Of a stretch of 64,000 nt of DNA, positions 25,848 to 34,717 are shown one piece after another. Positions within the stretch are counted from its first letter, which is position 1, and each line of letters opens with the position of its first letter. Source of the DNA: Thauera carbonicopians. Lineage in GTDB: Bacteria > Pseudomonadota > Gammaproteobacteria > Burkholderiales > Rhodocyclaceae. The position numbers and the translations under genes are program-made. The notes beneath the pieces were generated by a model that made no database searches, had not been told where the DNA came from, and saw nothing but the letters and a program-made list of their open reading frames with translations. The DNA is taken from assembly GCF_025699485.1 (NCBI RefSeq), contig NZ_JANUXN010000001.1, positions 124,001 to 188,000 of the forward strand, in the 5' to 3' direction.

Positions 25848-26807
25848 TCACGCGGCAGTGACGCGTACCCAGTAACGGGTGCGGTAGATGACCCGGATGG
25901 GCAGCGTGGCCGACAGGTTCTCGAGTACGTCGGGAATGTCGTCGAGGTGGAAGGCGCCCGACAGGGTGAGATGGGCGACGGCCGGATCGCAGCCGAGATG
26001 GCCCTTGTGGTGGCGTGCCAGTTCGTCGATGACGCGGCCGAGCGGCCAGCCGTCGACGACCAGCAGGCCCTTGCCCCAGGCGTCTGCATTGGCTTCGAGC
26101 GGCGCCGGGATATGGGCTGCCGCGGCGGTGAAACGGGCTTGCTGGCCGGCTTGCAGCAGCAGCGGGGCGGTGCCGCCGGCCGGGCGGATTTCCACGGCGT
26201 GCTCCAGGACCTGGACGAGGCTGTCCGTAACAGCGTCGCGCACTGTGAAGCGGGTGCCGAGCGCGCGGATGCTGCCGTGCCGGGTGCGGACGATGAAGGG
26301 GCGCTGCTGTGGATCGGGTGCGGTGGTGACGAGGATTTGGCCTTCATACAGACGGATTTCACGCTGGCTGGCATCGTAGCGCACGTCCAGTGCGGTCGCG
26401 GTGTTGAGTTGCAGCTGCGCGCCGTCGGCCAGGATGATTTCGCCGCGTTCGCCGGTGCCGGTGCGGTGTGTCGCCGCTAGCGCCCGGACCGTTTCCCGCT
26501 CTCGCCAGGCCAGCGTGCCGGCGCCGCCGGTCGTCAGCAGCACGATGAGGGTCTTCAGCATCTGCCGGCGCGCGCCGTGCGCGGCGCGGAAGGTGTCGTG
26601 GCCGATCGGTTCGGGTAGTTGCTCGAAGACCTGCCGCAGACGCTGGACACGTTCCCAGGCCTGCCGGTGCGTGGGATCGAGCGCCAGCCAGCGGGCGTGC
26701 TCCTGGTGTTGCGGCGCATCCGGCGCGGCATCGCGCAGGTCGAGGTACCAGGCGGCGGCGCGTTCCAGCGTCGCCGCGTCGGGCCGCCGCTTGAGCGCCT
26801 CAGTCAT
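25848..26807 (-). CDS. FecR-type regulator (set 2)
   Basis: This 319-residue FecR homologue has a cytoplasmic N-terminal part with HARWLALDPTHRQAWERVQRL. A membrane helix lies at about 84-98 (LIVLLTTGGAGTLAW). The periplasmic FecR domain includes GERGEIILADGAQLQLNTATALDV and a C-terminal STN-like piece (VIDELARHHKGHLGCD). The start overlaps the sigma factor gene by 8 bp. It should control the set 2 sigma factor in response to the set 2 receptor. Confidence 0.93.
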   Translation of the reverse strand: MTEALKRRPDAATLERAAAWYLDLRDAAPDAPQHQEHARWLALDPTHRQAWERVQRLRQVFEQLPEPIGHDTFRAAHGARRQMLKTLIVLLTTGGAGTLAWRERETVRALAATHRTGTGERGEIILADGAQLQLNTATALDVRYDASQREIRLYEGQILVTTAPDPQQRPFIVRTRHGSIRALGTRFTVRDAVTDSLVQVLEHAVEIRPAGGTAPLLLQAGQQARFTAAAAHIPAPLEANADAWGKGLLVVDGWPLGRVIDELARHHKGHLGCDPAVAHLTLSGAFHLDDIPDVLENLSATLPIRVIYRTRYWVRVTAA

Positions 26808-27312
26808 CCATCAGGGCCAGGCACTGGGCCATGGCACGGATGAAGTGCTTGCGCACGGTATTGGCCGAGAGGCCCATCTGCCGGCCGACTTCGGCCATGC
26901 TGAGGCCGTCGAGCTGCACGCGCAGGAATATCTCGCGCGAGCGCTCGCCGAGCTGGTCGAGCAGGCGGTCGATTTCGAGCAAGGCTTCGACGATCTGCTG
27001 CCTTTCCTCGGGAGAGGGTTCGAACGCGGCCGCTGCGCTCGGTGCCAGGGCATCGAGGCAGGCCTGCTCGATGCTGCGGCGGCGAAAGAGGTCGACCAGC
27101 AGGCTGCGTGCGATGCTGCTCAGGTAGGCCCGCGGTTGACGCAGTTCCTCGGCCCTGCGCTGGGCGAGAACACGGATGAAAACGTCCTGCGCCAGATCGC
27201 AGGCCTGATCCCTGCACGACAGCCGCCGCTTCAGCCAGGCTTTGAGCCAGCCATTGTGTTCGGCATAGAGCTGCTCGAACGGCAGGTCGAACTCGGCAGC
27301 GGTGGGTTTCAT
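26800..27312 (-). CDS. FecI-like ECF sigma factor (set 2)
   Basis: This 170-residue ECF sigma factor has region 2 as CDLAQDVFIRVLAQRRAEELRQPRAYLSSIARSLLVDLFRRR (read in segments) and region 4 as LDGLSMAEVGRQMGLSANTVRKHF. The ATG at 27312 was preferred because it gives a family-like N-terminus (EFDLPFEQLYAEHNGWL). A TTG 14 codons earlier is possible but would overlap the -10 element. Neither has a strong ribosome binding site. A Fur-like site and TATAAT lie upstream. Confidence 0.92.
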   Translation of the reverse strand: MKPTAAEFDLPFEQLYAEHNGWLKAWLKRRLSCRDQACDLAQDVFIRVLAQRRAEELRQPRAYLSSIARSLLVDLFRRRSIEQACLDALAPSAAAAFEPSPEERQQIVEALLEIDRLLDQLGERSREIFLRVQLDGLSMAEVGRQMGLSANTVRKHFIRAMAQCLALMDD

Positions 27313-27343
27313 CGGTTGGGCTGAAGGAGGGGCGATGCCTAGA

Positions 27344-27366
27344 ATTATAAACAAGAATCATTATTG
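27344..27366 (-). promoter_or_regulatory. Candidate promoter with partial Fur box for set 2
   Basis: On the minus strand AATAATGATTCTTGTTT (27349-27365) resembles a Fur box with one strong and one degenerate half, and it runs directly into TATAAT (27344-27349). The position just upstream of the fecI-like gene fits an iron-repressed promoter, although the match is weaker than at sets 1 and fagA. Confidence 0.5.
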
Positions 27367-27449
27367 AAACGAATTCATACCAGGGACGCACATCGTCCGC
27401 GTGCCGCAGAGCGGCTACGCTTTACCCCCGCCGAAGCAGGGGCCGTGGG

Positions 27450-29636
27450 TCAGAAGCGATAGCTGAAGCTGGCGGCGAAGTTGCGTCCGGGCTGGCTGTA
27501 GGCGTCGATGACGCTGCTCGTCGAGCTCAGCGAGCGGGTGTCGGCCCAGTGGAAATACTTGCGATCGAAGACGTTGAACAGGCCGACGTCGATGCGTGCA
27601 TGGCGGTTCAACTGGTAGTGGCCGGTGAGATCGAGCACGGCGAAGCCCGAGGGGCGGTAGGCGGTGTCGTCGTGCGCGCGCTTCTTGCGTTCGACGGCGG
27701 TCAGCACGGCTTCGAGGGCGTAGCGGCCGGGTTCGGCGTATTGCAGGCCGATCACCGCCCTGGCCGGGTCGATGGTTTCGAGCGCCACCCAGTCGTCGTC
27801 CTGCCGGCTCTTGCCCTGGCTGCGGGCATAGCTCGCAGCGAGCGTCCAGTGCCTGTCGATCACCCACTCGGTGCTCAGTTCGAAGCCGTGGATGCGGGCC
27901 CGCGAACGGTTGACGTACTGGTAGATGAGCGGGTCCGAGGGTATGCCCGTGCCGCCGACGGTGGCGTTCTCGATGAAGTCGCGGTAGGTGTTGCGGTACA
28001 GGCTGAGGGCGTAGGCCAGGCCCTGGACGCGGCCGCGCAGGCCGATTTCCACCGAGCGGCTGGTTTCCGGCTTCAGGTCGGGATTGCTGATGGTCTGATA
28101 GGCGAAGAAGGGGCTGCTGAGATTGACGAAGCCGTTGTTCACGTCGTACGGCGTGGGCGCGCGGAAGCCGTGCGCATACTGCGCATAGGGCATCAGCGCC
28201 GGATGGGCCTGCCAGATCAGCCCGAGCTTGGGCGACAGCTCGGTGTCAGACAGCTTCTCCGGGCTGAGGCCCTTGTACAGCGGATCGTTGCGCTTCGGGT
28301 CGAGCACGAAGTGGTCCACGCGCAGGCCGGGAATGATCAGCAGGCTGCCGGCAGTGATCTCGTCCTGGACGAAGGCGCCGATGATGCGGTAGTCGGTGTC
28401 CGGAAAGGCTTTCTCGGGGAAGGTGCCGGCGGCCGGTGTGCCGTTGCGCAGGTTGGTGATCTCCATCTGGTCGATGTCGATGCCGTAGCTCAGCCGGTGG
28501 CGGTCGCCGATCCGGCTTTCGAACTGGGCGCTGAGGCCGAGCAGGCGCTCTTCGTACCAGGCGTCGCGCGTGCGGTCGCCCAGTGTGGGGCGGCGCTCGT
28601 CGGAGAACTGGCGGTTGCTGCTGTCCTGGTAGTGCACGCTGACGCGCGCGTTCTGCACCCAGTGGTGGCTGGCGTCGTCGAAGCGCCAGTTCAGGCGCAG
28701 CAGATCCCGTTCGACACGGTCGCGGGTGCCGAGATCCGATACCGTGGCGGTGCGCCCGCTATACACGTCGCCGTCGATGTCGCGGCGCAGGCGTTCGTAA
28801 GTGAGGCCGAAACGGTGGTGGGCGTCGGCCTGCCAGCCCAGCTTGGCGAGCAGATAGGACGAATCGTTGTCCTGCGGGTTGGGTTTGTCGCGGCTGGCGT
28901 CCCGGGCGGAATTGCCGCCCATGTTCTCGGGTTCGCCGTAGCTGCGGAAAGCGCCCAGCACCATGCCTTCGAATCGTTCGCCGCGCGCGGCGAACGAGGG
29001 CGACAGCAGCCAGCCGTCGTTGACCGAGGCATAGCCGGCCTTCAGGCCGAACTCCTGCGAGTTGCCCAGCGTGAGCAGGTCGTCCACGTCCTTGGTGCGG
29101 AAGGACACCGCGCCGCCCAGCCCGTCGCTGCCGTACAGCGTGGAGGCGGGGCCGCGCATCACGTCCACCGTCCTGTAGCCTTCCACGTCCAGGTAGTCGC
29201 CGCGCCCGGAGAACTGGGCGCCGTGGGTGAAGCTGGCCGGCAGGCGCACGCCGTCGGTCTGCAGCAGCACACGGTTGCCTTCCATGCCGCGGATGTTGAT
29301 GCCTTCGTTGCCGGCGCGGCCGGTGGTGCCGAGGGCGGCGCCGGGGCGATAGGGCGCCACGCGCACCGACACGCCGGGTTCGTAGCGGAACAGGCTTTCG
29401 AGATCGTGGGCCTGGTTGCGCTGGATGCGTTCGCTGTCGATCACCGTCACGGTACCGGCGATGCTGTCGATGTCCGAGTCGATGCGGGTCGCCGTCACCC
29501 GTACTTCCGGCAGCTCGGCCGCCGTCGTGGGGGTGCTCTCGTCTTGCGCCAGGGCGTGGGGAACGAATGCCGCGGCCAGCAGGCCGAGGGTGCAGGCCTG
29601 CTGCCGGGTACGCGGAAAACCGTGCTTTGCCTTCAT
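27450..29636 (-). CDS. TonB-dependent heme receptor (PhuR-like)
   Basis: This 728-residue outer-membrane receptor of the heme/hemoglobin family lacks an STN domain. A signal peptide (ends about HALAQD) is followed by a plug with VRVTATRIDSDIDSIAGTV and VMRGPASTLYGSDGLGGAV. The barrel bears the heme-receptor FRAP box (HGFRAPTPYDVNNGF, about residue 488) and NPDL box (NPDLKPETS, about 517). Between them is a Tyr (FFAYQT) rather than the His of HemR, as in PhuR-type Tyr/His receptors. The barrel ends SYRF. GGAG 6 bp before the Met at 29636 fixes the start. It lies among iron genes, but no heme ABC transporter or heme oxygenase is next to it. Confidence 0.9.
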   Translation of the reverse strand: MKAKHGFPRTRQQACTLGLLAAAFVPHALAQDESTPTTAAELPEVRVTATRIDSDIDSIAGTVTVIDSERIQRNQAHDLESLFRYEPGVSVRVAPYRPGAALGTTGRAGNEGINIRGMEGNRVLLQTDGVRLPASFTHGAQFSGRGDYLDVEGYRTVDVMRGPASTLYGSDGLGGAVSFRTKDVDDLLTLGNSQEFGLKAGYASVNDGWLLSPSFAARGERFEGMVLGAFRSYGEPENMGGNSARDASRDKPNPQDNDSSYLLAKLGWQADAHHRFGLTYERLRRDIDGDVYSGRTATVSDLGTRDRVERDLLRLNWRFDDASHHWVQNARVSVHYQDSSNRQFSDERRPTLGDRTRDAWYEERLLGLSAQFESRIGDRHRLSYGIDIDQMEITNLRNGTPAAGTFPEKAFPDTDYRIIGAFVQDEITAGSLLIIPGLRVDHFVLDPKRNDPLYKGLSPEKLSDTELSPKLGLIWQAHPALMPYAQYAHGFRAPTPYDVNNGFVNLSSPFFAYQTISNPDLKPETSRSVEIGLRGRVQGLAYALSLYRNTYRDFIENATVGGTGIPSDPLIYQYVNRSRARIHGFELSTEWVIDRHWTLAASYARSQGKSRQDDDWVALETIDPARAVIGLQYAEPGRYALEAVLTAVERKKRAHDDTAYRPSGFAVLDLTGHYQLNRHARIDVGLFNVFDRKYFHWADTRSLSSTSSVIDAYSQPGRNFAASFSYRF

Positions 29637-29663
29637 CTGCGTCTCCATGAATGCGTCCATCGA

Positions 29664-29687
29664 GGCCGGTCGATACATCGACCGGCC
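29664..29687. repeat. 24-bp near-perfect palindrome in heme receptor leader
   Basis: Arms GGCCGGTCGAT and ATCGACCGGCC (11 bp each) are separated by 2 bp and lie 28-51 bp upstream of the heme receptor start. It could be an operator for a dimeric regulator or an mRNA hairpin; no T-tract follows. Confidence 0.6.
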
Positions 29688-29888
29688 TGCCACTGCCGCA
29701 CGGCGCTGGCTCAGGCCGGGCGGAAACAGGCGTGAAACGCGATCCAGGGATGGTCGTGACGTGGATGAGGCATGGTGGTAGCGATTACATCGGATCCTTC
29801 GGGTGGATGGACGGCGCTCGGCACGCCTTGTGTTGTATTGTCGTGGCGGCCGGCGCGCATTTGCGGCCGGCCGTGCGGGTGTCCGCGC

Positions 29889-31271
29889 TCAGCCGACCAT
29901 CTTCGCCGGGTCGATCCAGCGGTCGAAGTCTTCCGCCGAGACATGGCCCAGGGCCAGTGCGGCCTCGCGCAGGCTGCTGCCTTCCTTGTGCGCCTTCTTG
30001 GCGATCTGCGCAGCCTTGTCGTAGCCGATGTGCGGATTCAGCGCGGTGACCAGCATCAGCGAGCGCTCGACCAGTTCGGTGATGCGGGCGCGGTTCGGCT
30101 CGATGCCGGCGGCGCAGTGGTCGTTGAAGCTGTTCATGCCGTCGGCGAGCAGGCGCACGCTCTGCAGGAAGTTGTGGATGACCATCGGGCGGAAGACGTT
30201 GAGCTCGAAGTTGCCCGAGGCACCGCCGATGTTGATGGCGACGTCGTTGCCCATGACCTGGGCGGCGAGCATGGTCATCGCTTCGCTCTGGGTCGGATTG
30301 ACTTTGCCCGGCATGATCGAGGAGCCGGGTTCGTTCTCCGGGATCGAGATTTCGCCCAGGCCGCTGCGCGGGCCGCTGGCGAGCCAGCGTACGTCGTTGG
30401 CGATCTTCATCAGGCTGGCGGCCAGGGTCTTCAGCGCGCCATGGGCGTGCACCAGCGCGTCGCAACTGGCCAGCGCCTCGAACTTGCTGGGCGCGGTGAC
30501 GAATTCCTGGCCGCCGAGGCGGGCGATCTCGGCGGCGACGGCTTCGGCGTAGCCCTTGGGCGCGTTCAGCCCGGTGCCGACCGCGGTGCCGCCCAGCGCC
30601 AGTTCGCTCAGGTGAGGCAAGGCGGCACGCAGGTGTCGCTCGCCGTGGGCGAGTTGCGCGGCCCAGCCGGAGATTTCCTGCCCCAAGGTGAGCGGCGTGG
30701 CGTCCTGCAAGTGGGTACGGCCGATCTTGACGATGTCGGCGAAGGCGCGGGACTTGTCTTCCAGCGTGGCGCGCAGCCGGGCCAGCGCCGGCAGCAGTTT
30801 CTGGACGATCGCCAGCGTGGCGGCGACGTGCATCGCGGTGGGGAAGACGTCGTTGCTCGACTGGCTGCGGTTGACGTCGTCGTTGGGGTGGACGAGACGC
30901 GCTTCGCCGCGTTCGCCGCCCATCAGTTCGCTGGCGCGGTTGGCGAGCACTTCGTTGACGTTCATGTTGGTCTGCGTGCCCGAGCCGGTCTGCCAGACGG
31001 CGAGCGGGAATTCGTCCGGGTGCATGCCGGCGAGCACTTCGTCGGCGGCGGCGATGATGGCGTCGGCCTTTTCCGCGGGCAGCAGGCCCAGGCCGTGGTT
31101 GACCCGCGCGGCGGCGCGCTTGACCAGGGCGAGGGCGTGGATGAGTTCGGTGGGCTGGCGCTCGGTGGAGATGGCGAAGTTGATCAGCGAGCGCTGGGTC
31201 TGTGCGCCCCACAGGTGGTCGGCGGGGACGTCGATCGGGCCGAAAGTGTCGTATTCCTGGCGTGTGCTCAT
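29889..31271 (-). CDS. fumC: Class II fumarase (iron-independent)
   Basis: This 460-residue homotetrameric fumarate hydratase interconverts fumarate and L-malate. Diagnostic stretches are [54 protein letters not shown] and the signature [13 protein letters not shown]. Unlike class I fumarase it needs no Fe-S cluster. Here it sits 79 bp after a fagA-like gene behind a Fur box, the same logic as the Pseudomonas fagA-fumC-sodA cluster, so it probably replaces an iron-dependent fumarase when iron is scarce. AGGAG lies 8 bp ahead of the ATG. sodA is not adjacent. Confidence 0.97.
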   Translation of the reverse strand: MSTRQEYDTFGPIDVPADHLWGAQTQRSLINFAISTERQPTELIHALALVKRAAARVNHGLGLLPAEKADAIIAAADEVLAGMHPDEFPLAVWQTGSGTQTNMNVNEVLANRASELMGGERGEARLVHPNDDVNRSQSSNDVFPTAMHVAATLAIVQKLLPALARLRATLEDKSRAFADIVKIGRTHLQDATPLTLGQEISGWAAQLAHGERHLRAALPHLSELALGGTAVGTGLNAPKGYAEAVAAEIARLGGQEFVTAPSKFEALASCDALVHAHGALKTLAASLMKIANDVRWLASGPRSGLGEISIPENEPGSSIMPGKVNPTQSEAMTMLAAQVMGNDVAINIGGASGNFELNVFRPMVIHNFLQSVRLLADGMNSFNDHCAAGIEPNRARITELVERSLMLVTALNPHIGYDKAAQIAKKAHKEGSSLREAALALGHVSAEDFDRWIDPAKMVG

Positions 31272-31350
31272 GGAGGAGGCTCCTGTTGGTGAGGTGGAAG
31301 GCGGGCGCGCGCCGGCGCCGCCTCGAGCGGATGAGCTGGAGAAAGGCTTT

Positions 31351-31731
31351 TCAGGCAAAAGGCGAGTCCGGGCCGTCGAGCTGCATGGATGAGGACAGGT
31401 CCAGGTTGGCGACGCGCCAGCGCAGCGCGGCCAGCCGCGCCTGCCGCTGAGGAGTGAAGGCGCAGCAGGCCAGTCGAGCCAGCGGCTGATGCAGATGATC
31501 CAGGCACAGGTGGCGCCAGTGGCCGGGCAGGGCGCGGTCCGCGGCGGTACCGGCCAGCAGCTCGGCTGCGCGCCATGCGGCTTCCCAGGGCGACAGCCGC
31601 ATGCGGCGTACCAGGGCGTCGGCTTCGGCGAGGTAGTGCGGGATCAGGCGCGGCTCGTCCGGCTGCAGGGCGCAGCGGATACGGATCGCAGCCCAGAGCC
31701 AGCGCTGTTTGCGGTCGAGGTAAGGTGGCAT
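31351..31731 (-). CDS. FagA-like Fur-associated small protein
   Basis: This 126-residue soluble, helical, Arg/Leu/Ala-rich protein reads [20 protein letters not shown] at the N-terminus. Its middle holds [14 protein letters not shown] and [17 protein letters not shown]. It is the first gene after a strong Fur box and is followed by fumC, the position of fagA (Fur-associated gene) in Pseudomonas. The assignment rests mainly on this context and on size; the function of FagA is not established. Confidence 0.65.
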   Translation of the reverse strand: MPPYLDRKQRWLWAAIRIRCALQPDEPRLIPHYLAEADALVRRMRLSPWEAAWRAAELLAGTAADRALPGHWRHLCLDHLHQPLARLACCAFTPQRQARLAALRWRVANLDLSSSMQLDGPDSPFA

Positions 31732-31756
31732 GTGGCCGTTGCGCGGTCATTTTCAA

Positions 31757-31779
31757 GTAATGAGAATCATTATTGTCAA
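31757..31779 (-). promoter_or_regulatory. Fur box at fagA-fumC promoter
   Basis: The palindrome TAATGAGAATCATTA (31758-31772) is a near-consensus Fur core. A TTGACA -35 element on the minus strand (31774-31779) abuts it, so Fur binding would block the promoter of the fagA-like gene and fumC. Confidence 0.85.
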
Positions 31780-31830
31780 TGAGGCCGAGATAAACAAGCC
31801 CGACGGCGAAAAGTCGCAAGCGGGCGAGTT

Positions 31831-33369
31831 TCAGCCGGCGTCGCCGATGCGGCGCTTGTCGCTGCGTATCTCGGTGTGCAGTTCGATCTGGCCCTCTGCC
31901 CCGACCGTCTCCAGGCGCACGGTGAAACCCCACAGGCGGGCCAGGTGCTTCATGACTTCGCTGGTGGAATCGCCCAGCGGGCGGCGGCTGTGTTGCTGGT
32001 GGCGCAGCGTCAGCGAGCGGTCGCCGCGCAGATCGACGTTCCAGACCTGGACGTTGGGTTCCCGTGCGCCGAGGTTGTAGTGGTCGGAGAGGACGTCGCG
32101 CACGTGGCGGAAGCCTTCGTCGTCATGGATGGCCGAGACCTTCAGCTTGTTCTGGCGGTCGTCGTCGAGTACCGCGAACATGCGGAAGTTGCGCATGACC
32201 TTGGGCGATAGGTATTGGGCGATGAAGCTCTCGTCCTTGAAGTTGCGCATCGCGAAGTCGAAGGTCTCGAGCCAGTCGCTGCCGGCGATCTCCGGGAACC
32301 AGCGGCGGTCCTCGTCGTCCGGGTGCTCGCAGATGCGGCGGATGTCCTGCCACATCGCGAAACCGAGCGCGTAGGGGTTGATGCCGTTGTACCAGGTGGC
32401 GTTGTAGGGCGGCTGGTACACCACGTTGGTGTGCGACTGCAGGAACTCGAGCATGAAGCTGTCGGCGAGCAGGCCTTCGTCGTACAGGTGGTTGAGCAGG
32501 GTGTAGTGCCAGAAGGTGGCCCAGCCTTCGTTCATGACCTGGGTCTGGCGCTGGGGGAAGAAGTACTGCGCGATCTTGCGCACGATGCGCACGATCTCGC
32601 GCTGCCAGGGTTCGAGCAGCGGGGCGTTTTTCTCGACGAAGTAGAGCAGGTTCTCCTCGGGCTCGGGCGGGAAGCGGCCCGGCGATTCGGCGCGGGCATG
32701 GATGTCGTGCGCCGGCAGCGTGCGCCAGAGTTCATTGACCTGGCTCTGCAGGTAGTTCTCGCGGTCCTGCTGGCGAAGCTTTTCCTTGGCGAGCGAGAGC
32801 TTGGGCGGGCGCTTGTAGCGGTCCACGCCGAGGTTCATCAGCGCGTGGCAGGCGTCGAGCAGGGTTTCGACCTCCTCCTCGCCGTGGCGCTCCTCGCACT
32901 CGCCGATGTAGTTCCGCGCGAAGATCAGGTAGTCGATGATGGCGTCGGCGTTGGTCCAGGTGCGGAACAGGTAGTTGCCCTTGAAGAAGCTGTTGTGGCC
33001 GTAGGCGGCATGGGCGATCACCAGGCCCTGCATCGTCAGGGTGTTTTCCTCCATCAGGTAGGCGATGCAGGGGTTGGAGTTGATGACGATTTCGTAGGCC
33101 AGCCCCATCTGGCCGCGGCGGTAGCCCTTCTCGGTGGCGAGGAAGTGCTTGCCGAAGGACCAGTGGTGGTAGTTCACCGGCATGCCGACCGAGGCGTAGG
33201 CGTCCATCATCTGCTCGGCGGTGATGATCTCGATCTGCACCGGATAGGTGTCGAGCCGGTAGTGGCCGGCGACGCGGGCGATTTCGGTGTGGTAGCGGTC
33301 GATGCTTTCGATCGACCATTCCGAGCCGCGCGGCAGGGGGTCGAGCTTGCGGGTGGTCGTGGCCGTCAT
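31831..33369 (-). CDS. SpoVR family protein (YcgB)
   Basis: This 512-residue SpoVR/YcgB protein contains SPKVMRNFRMFAV, YQPPYNATWYNGINPYALGFAMWQDI and HEGWATFWHYTLLNHLYDEG-like text (here MNEGWATFWHY), all typical of the family. Its biochemical role is unknown. It is co-expressed with PrkA and YeaH under starvation or nitrogen stress in enterobacteria. The start overlaps the yeaH stop by 4 bp (ATGA), so it is the last gene of a prkA-yeaH-spoVR operon. Confidence 0.95.
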   Translation of the reverse strand: MTATTTRKLDPLPRGSEWSIESIDRYHTEIARVAGHYRLDTYPVQIEIITAEQMMDAYASVGMPVNYHHWSFGKHFLATEKGYRRGQMGLAYEIVINSNPCIAYLMEENTLTMQGLVIAHAAYGHNSFFKGNYLFRTWTNADAIIDYLIFARNYIGECEERHGEEEVETLLDACHALMNLGVDRYKRPPKLSLAKEKLRQQDRENYLQSQVNELWRTLPAHDIHARAESPGRFPPEPEENLLYFVEKNAPLLEPWQREIVRIVRKIAQYFFPQRQTQVMNEGWATFWHYTLLNHLYDEGLLADSFMLEFLQSHTNVVYQPPYNATWYNGINPYALGFAMWQDIRRICEHPDDEDRRWFPEIAGSDWLETFDFAMRNFKDESFIAQYLSPKVMRNFRMFAVLDDDRQNKLKVSAIHDDEGFRHVRDVLSDHYNLGAREPNVQVWNVDLRGDRSLTLRHQQHSRRPLGDSTSEVMKHLARLWGFTVRLETVGAEGQIELHTEIRSDKRRIGDAG

Positions 33370-34649
33370 AGGATCGTCTTCTTGAACAGTTCGCGGAACA
33401 CCGGGTAGATGTCGGCCGGAGACTCGATGCGCTGCATCGCGAAGTGGGGCTGTTCGTCGGCGATGCGGGCGTATTCGCGCCACAGGTTCTGCGGCTCGCC
33501 GGCGGTGATCTCGATGTAGGCGAAGTACTGGCAGCTGGGCAGGATGTCGCGGGTGAGCAGTTGACTGCACAGCGGCGAGTCGTTGTCCCAGTTGTCGCCG
33601 TCCGAGGCCTGCGCGCCGTAGATGTTCCACTGGCCGTTGGCGTAGCGCTGGCGCAGGATGTCGCGCATCAGCAGCAGTGCGCTGGATACCACGGTGCCGC
33701 CGGATTCGCGCGAGTGGAAGAATTCGTCCTCGTCGACTTCCTTGGCCACGGTGTGATGGCGGATGAAGACGACTTCGATGTGTTCGTAGCTGCGCGTCAG
33801 GAACAGGTAGAGCAGCATGAAGAAGCGCTTGGCGGTGGACTTGCGCTCCTCGCTCATCGAGCCGGAGACGTCCATCAGGCAGAACATCACCGCTCGCGTG
33901 GTGGGGCAGGGCACGCGGATGCGGTTGTTGTAGCGCAGGTCGAAGCGCTCGATGAAGGGGATCTGCTCGATCTTCTCGCGCAGCCTGGCGATTTCCTCGC
34001 GCAGCGCGCGGGCTTCCTCGCTGTCCCCGCAGGCTTCTTCGCCGCTGCAGCGGGCCAGGAGTTCGTCGAGCTGCTGCTGGAGTTCACGCAGCTTGCCGGC
34101 GTAGGGCGAGCCGAGCGCGAGCCGGCGGCCGAGCGCGCTGCGCATCGAGCGGATGATGTTGATGTTCGCCGGCACGCCGTCGGCGGTGAAGCCGGCGCGC
34201 TGGGTCTTGTATTCGGTGACCTTGGCCAGTTGGGTGCGGACCAGGCGCGGCAGTTCGAGATCCTCGAAGAACAGGTCGAGGAATTCCTCGCGCGAGAGCT
34301 GGAAGACGAAATCGTCCTCGTGCTCGCCTTCGTTGCTCGCCTTGCCCTGGCCGGAGCCGCCCGCGCCGCCGCCGAGCGGGCGGTTGATGAGATCGCCGGC
34401 GCTGAACTGGTCGTTGCCGGAGAAGACCTGTTCCCAGATGCCGCCCCGGCCGTGATGCAGCGAAGGCTCGGACAGGTCGCGCGCGGGGATGGCGACTTCC
34501 TCGCCGTTCTCCAGGTCGCGGATCGAACGGCCCTCGATTGCGCCGGACACCGCCTTGCGGATCTGCTGCTTGAAGCGACGCATGAAGCGCTGGCGGTTAA
34601 CCGTGCTCTTGTTCTTGCTGTCGAAGCGTCGATCGATGATGCGGACCAT
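33366..34649 (-). CDS. yeaH: YeaH/DUF444 protein with VWA-like domain
   Basis: This 427-residue protein starts MVRIIDRRFDSKNKSTVNRQ, as DUF444 proteins do. It has a Gly-rich linker near 95-105 and a C-terminal von Willebrand A-like domain with MIDAS motif MDVSGSMSE (about residue 260) and a second metal-site region SGGTVVSSAL. GAGGAGGAGG before the Met at 34649 fixes the start. It is encoded between prkA and spoVR and is presumed to work with the PrkA kinase in stress signalling. Confidence 0.95.
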   Translation of the reverse strand: MVRIIDRRFDSKNKSTVNRQRFMRRFKQQIRKAVSGAIEGRSIRDLENGEEVAIPARDLSEPSLHHGRGGIWEQVFSGNDQFSAGDLINRPLGGGAGGSGQGKASNEGEHEDDFVFQLSREEFLDLFFEDLELPRLVRTQLAKVTEYKTQRAGFTADGVPANINIIRSMRSALGRRLALGSPYAGKLRELQQQLDELLARCSGEEACGDSEEARALREEIARLREKIEQIPFIERFDLRYNNRIRVPCPTTRAVMFCLMDVSGSMSEERKSTAKRFFMLLYLFLTRSYEHIEVVFIRHHTVAKEVDEDEFFHSRESGGTVVSSALLLMRDILRQRYANGQWNIYGAQASDGDNWDNDSPLCSQLLTRDILPSCQYFAYIEITAGEPQNLWREYARIADEQPHFAMQRIESPADIYPVFRELFKKTIL

Positions 34650-34717
34650 GCCTCCTCCTCGGGCCGAAGCCGGCAAGGGTGCGCGCCATGACGGGCGCGC
34701 ACCTCATCCGCACGGAT

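Noticed and set aside
29637-29888. Cobalamin or other riboswitch upstream of the TonB heme receptor
   Set aside because: No B12 box or conserved core could be found in the leader, only a simple palindrome.
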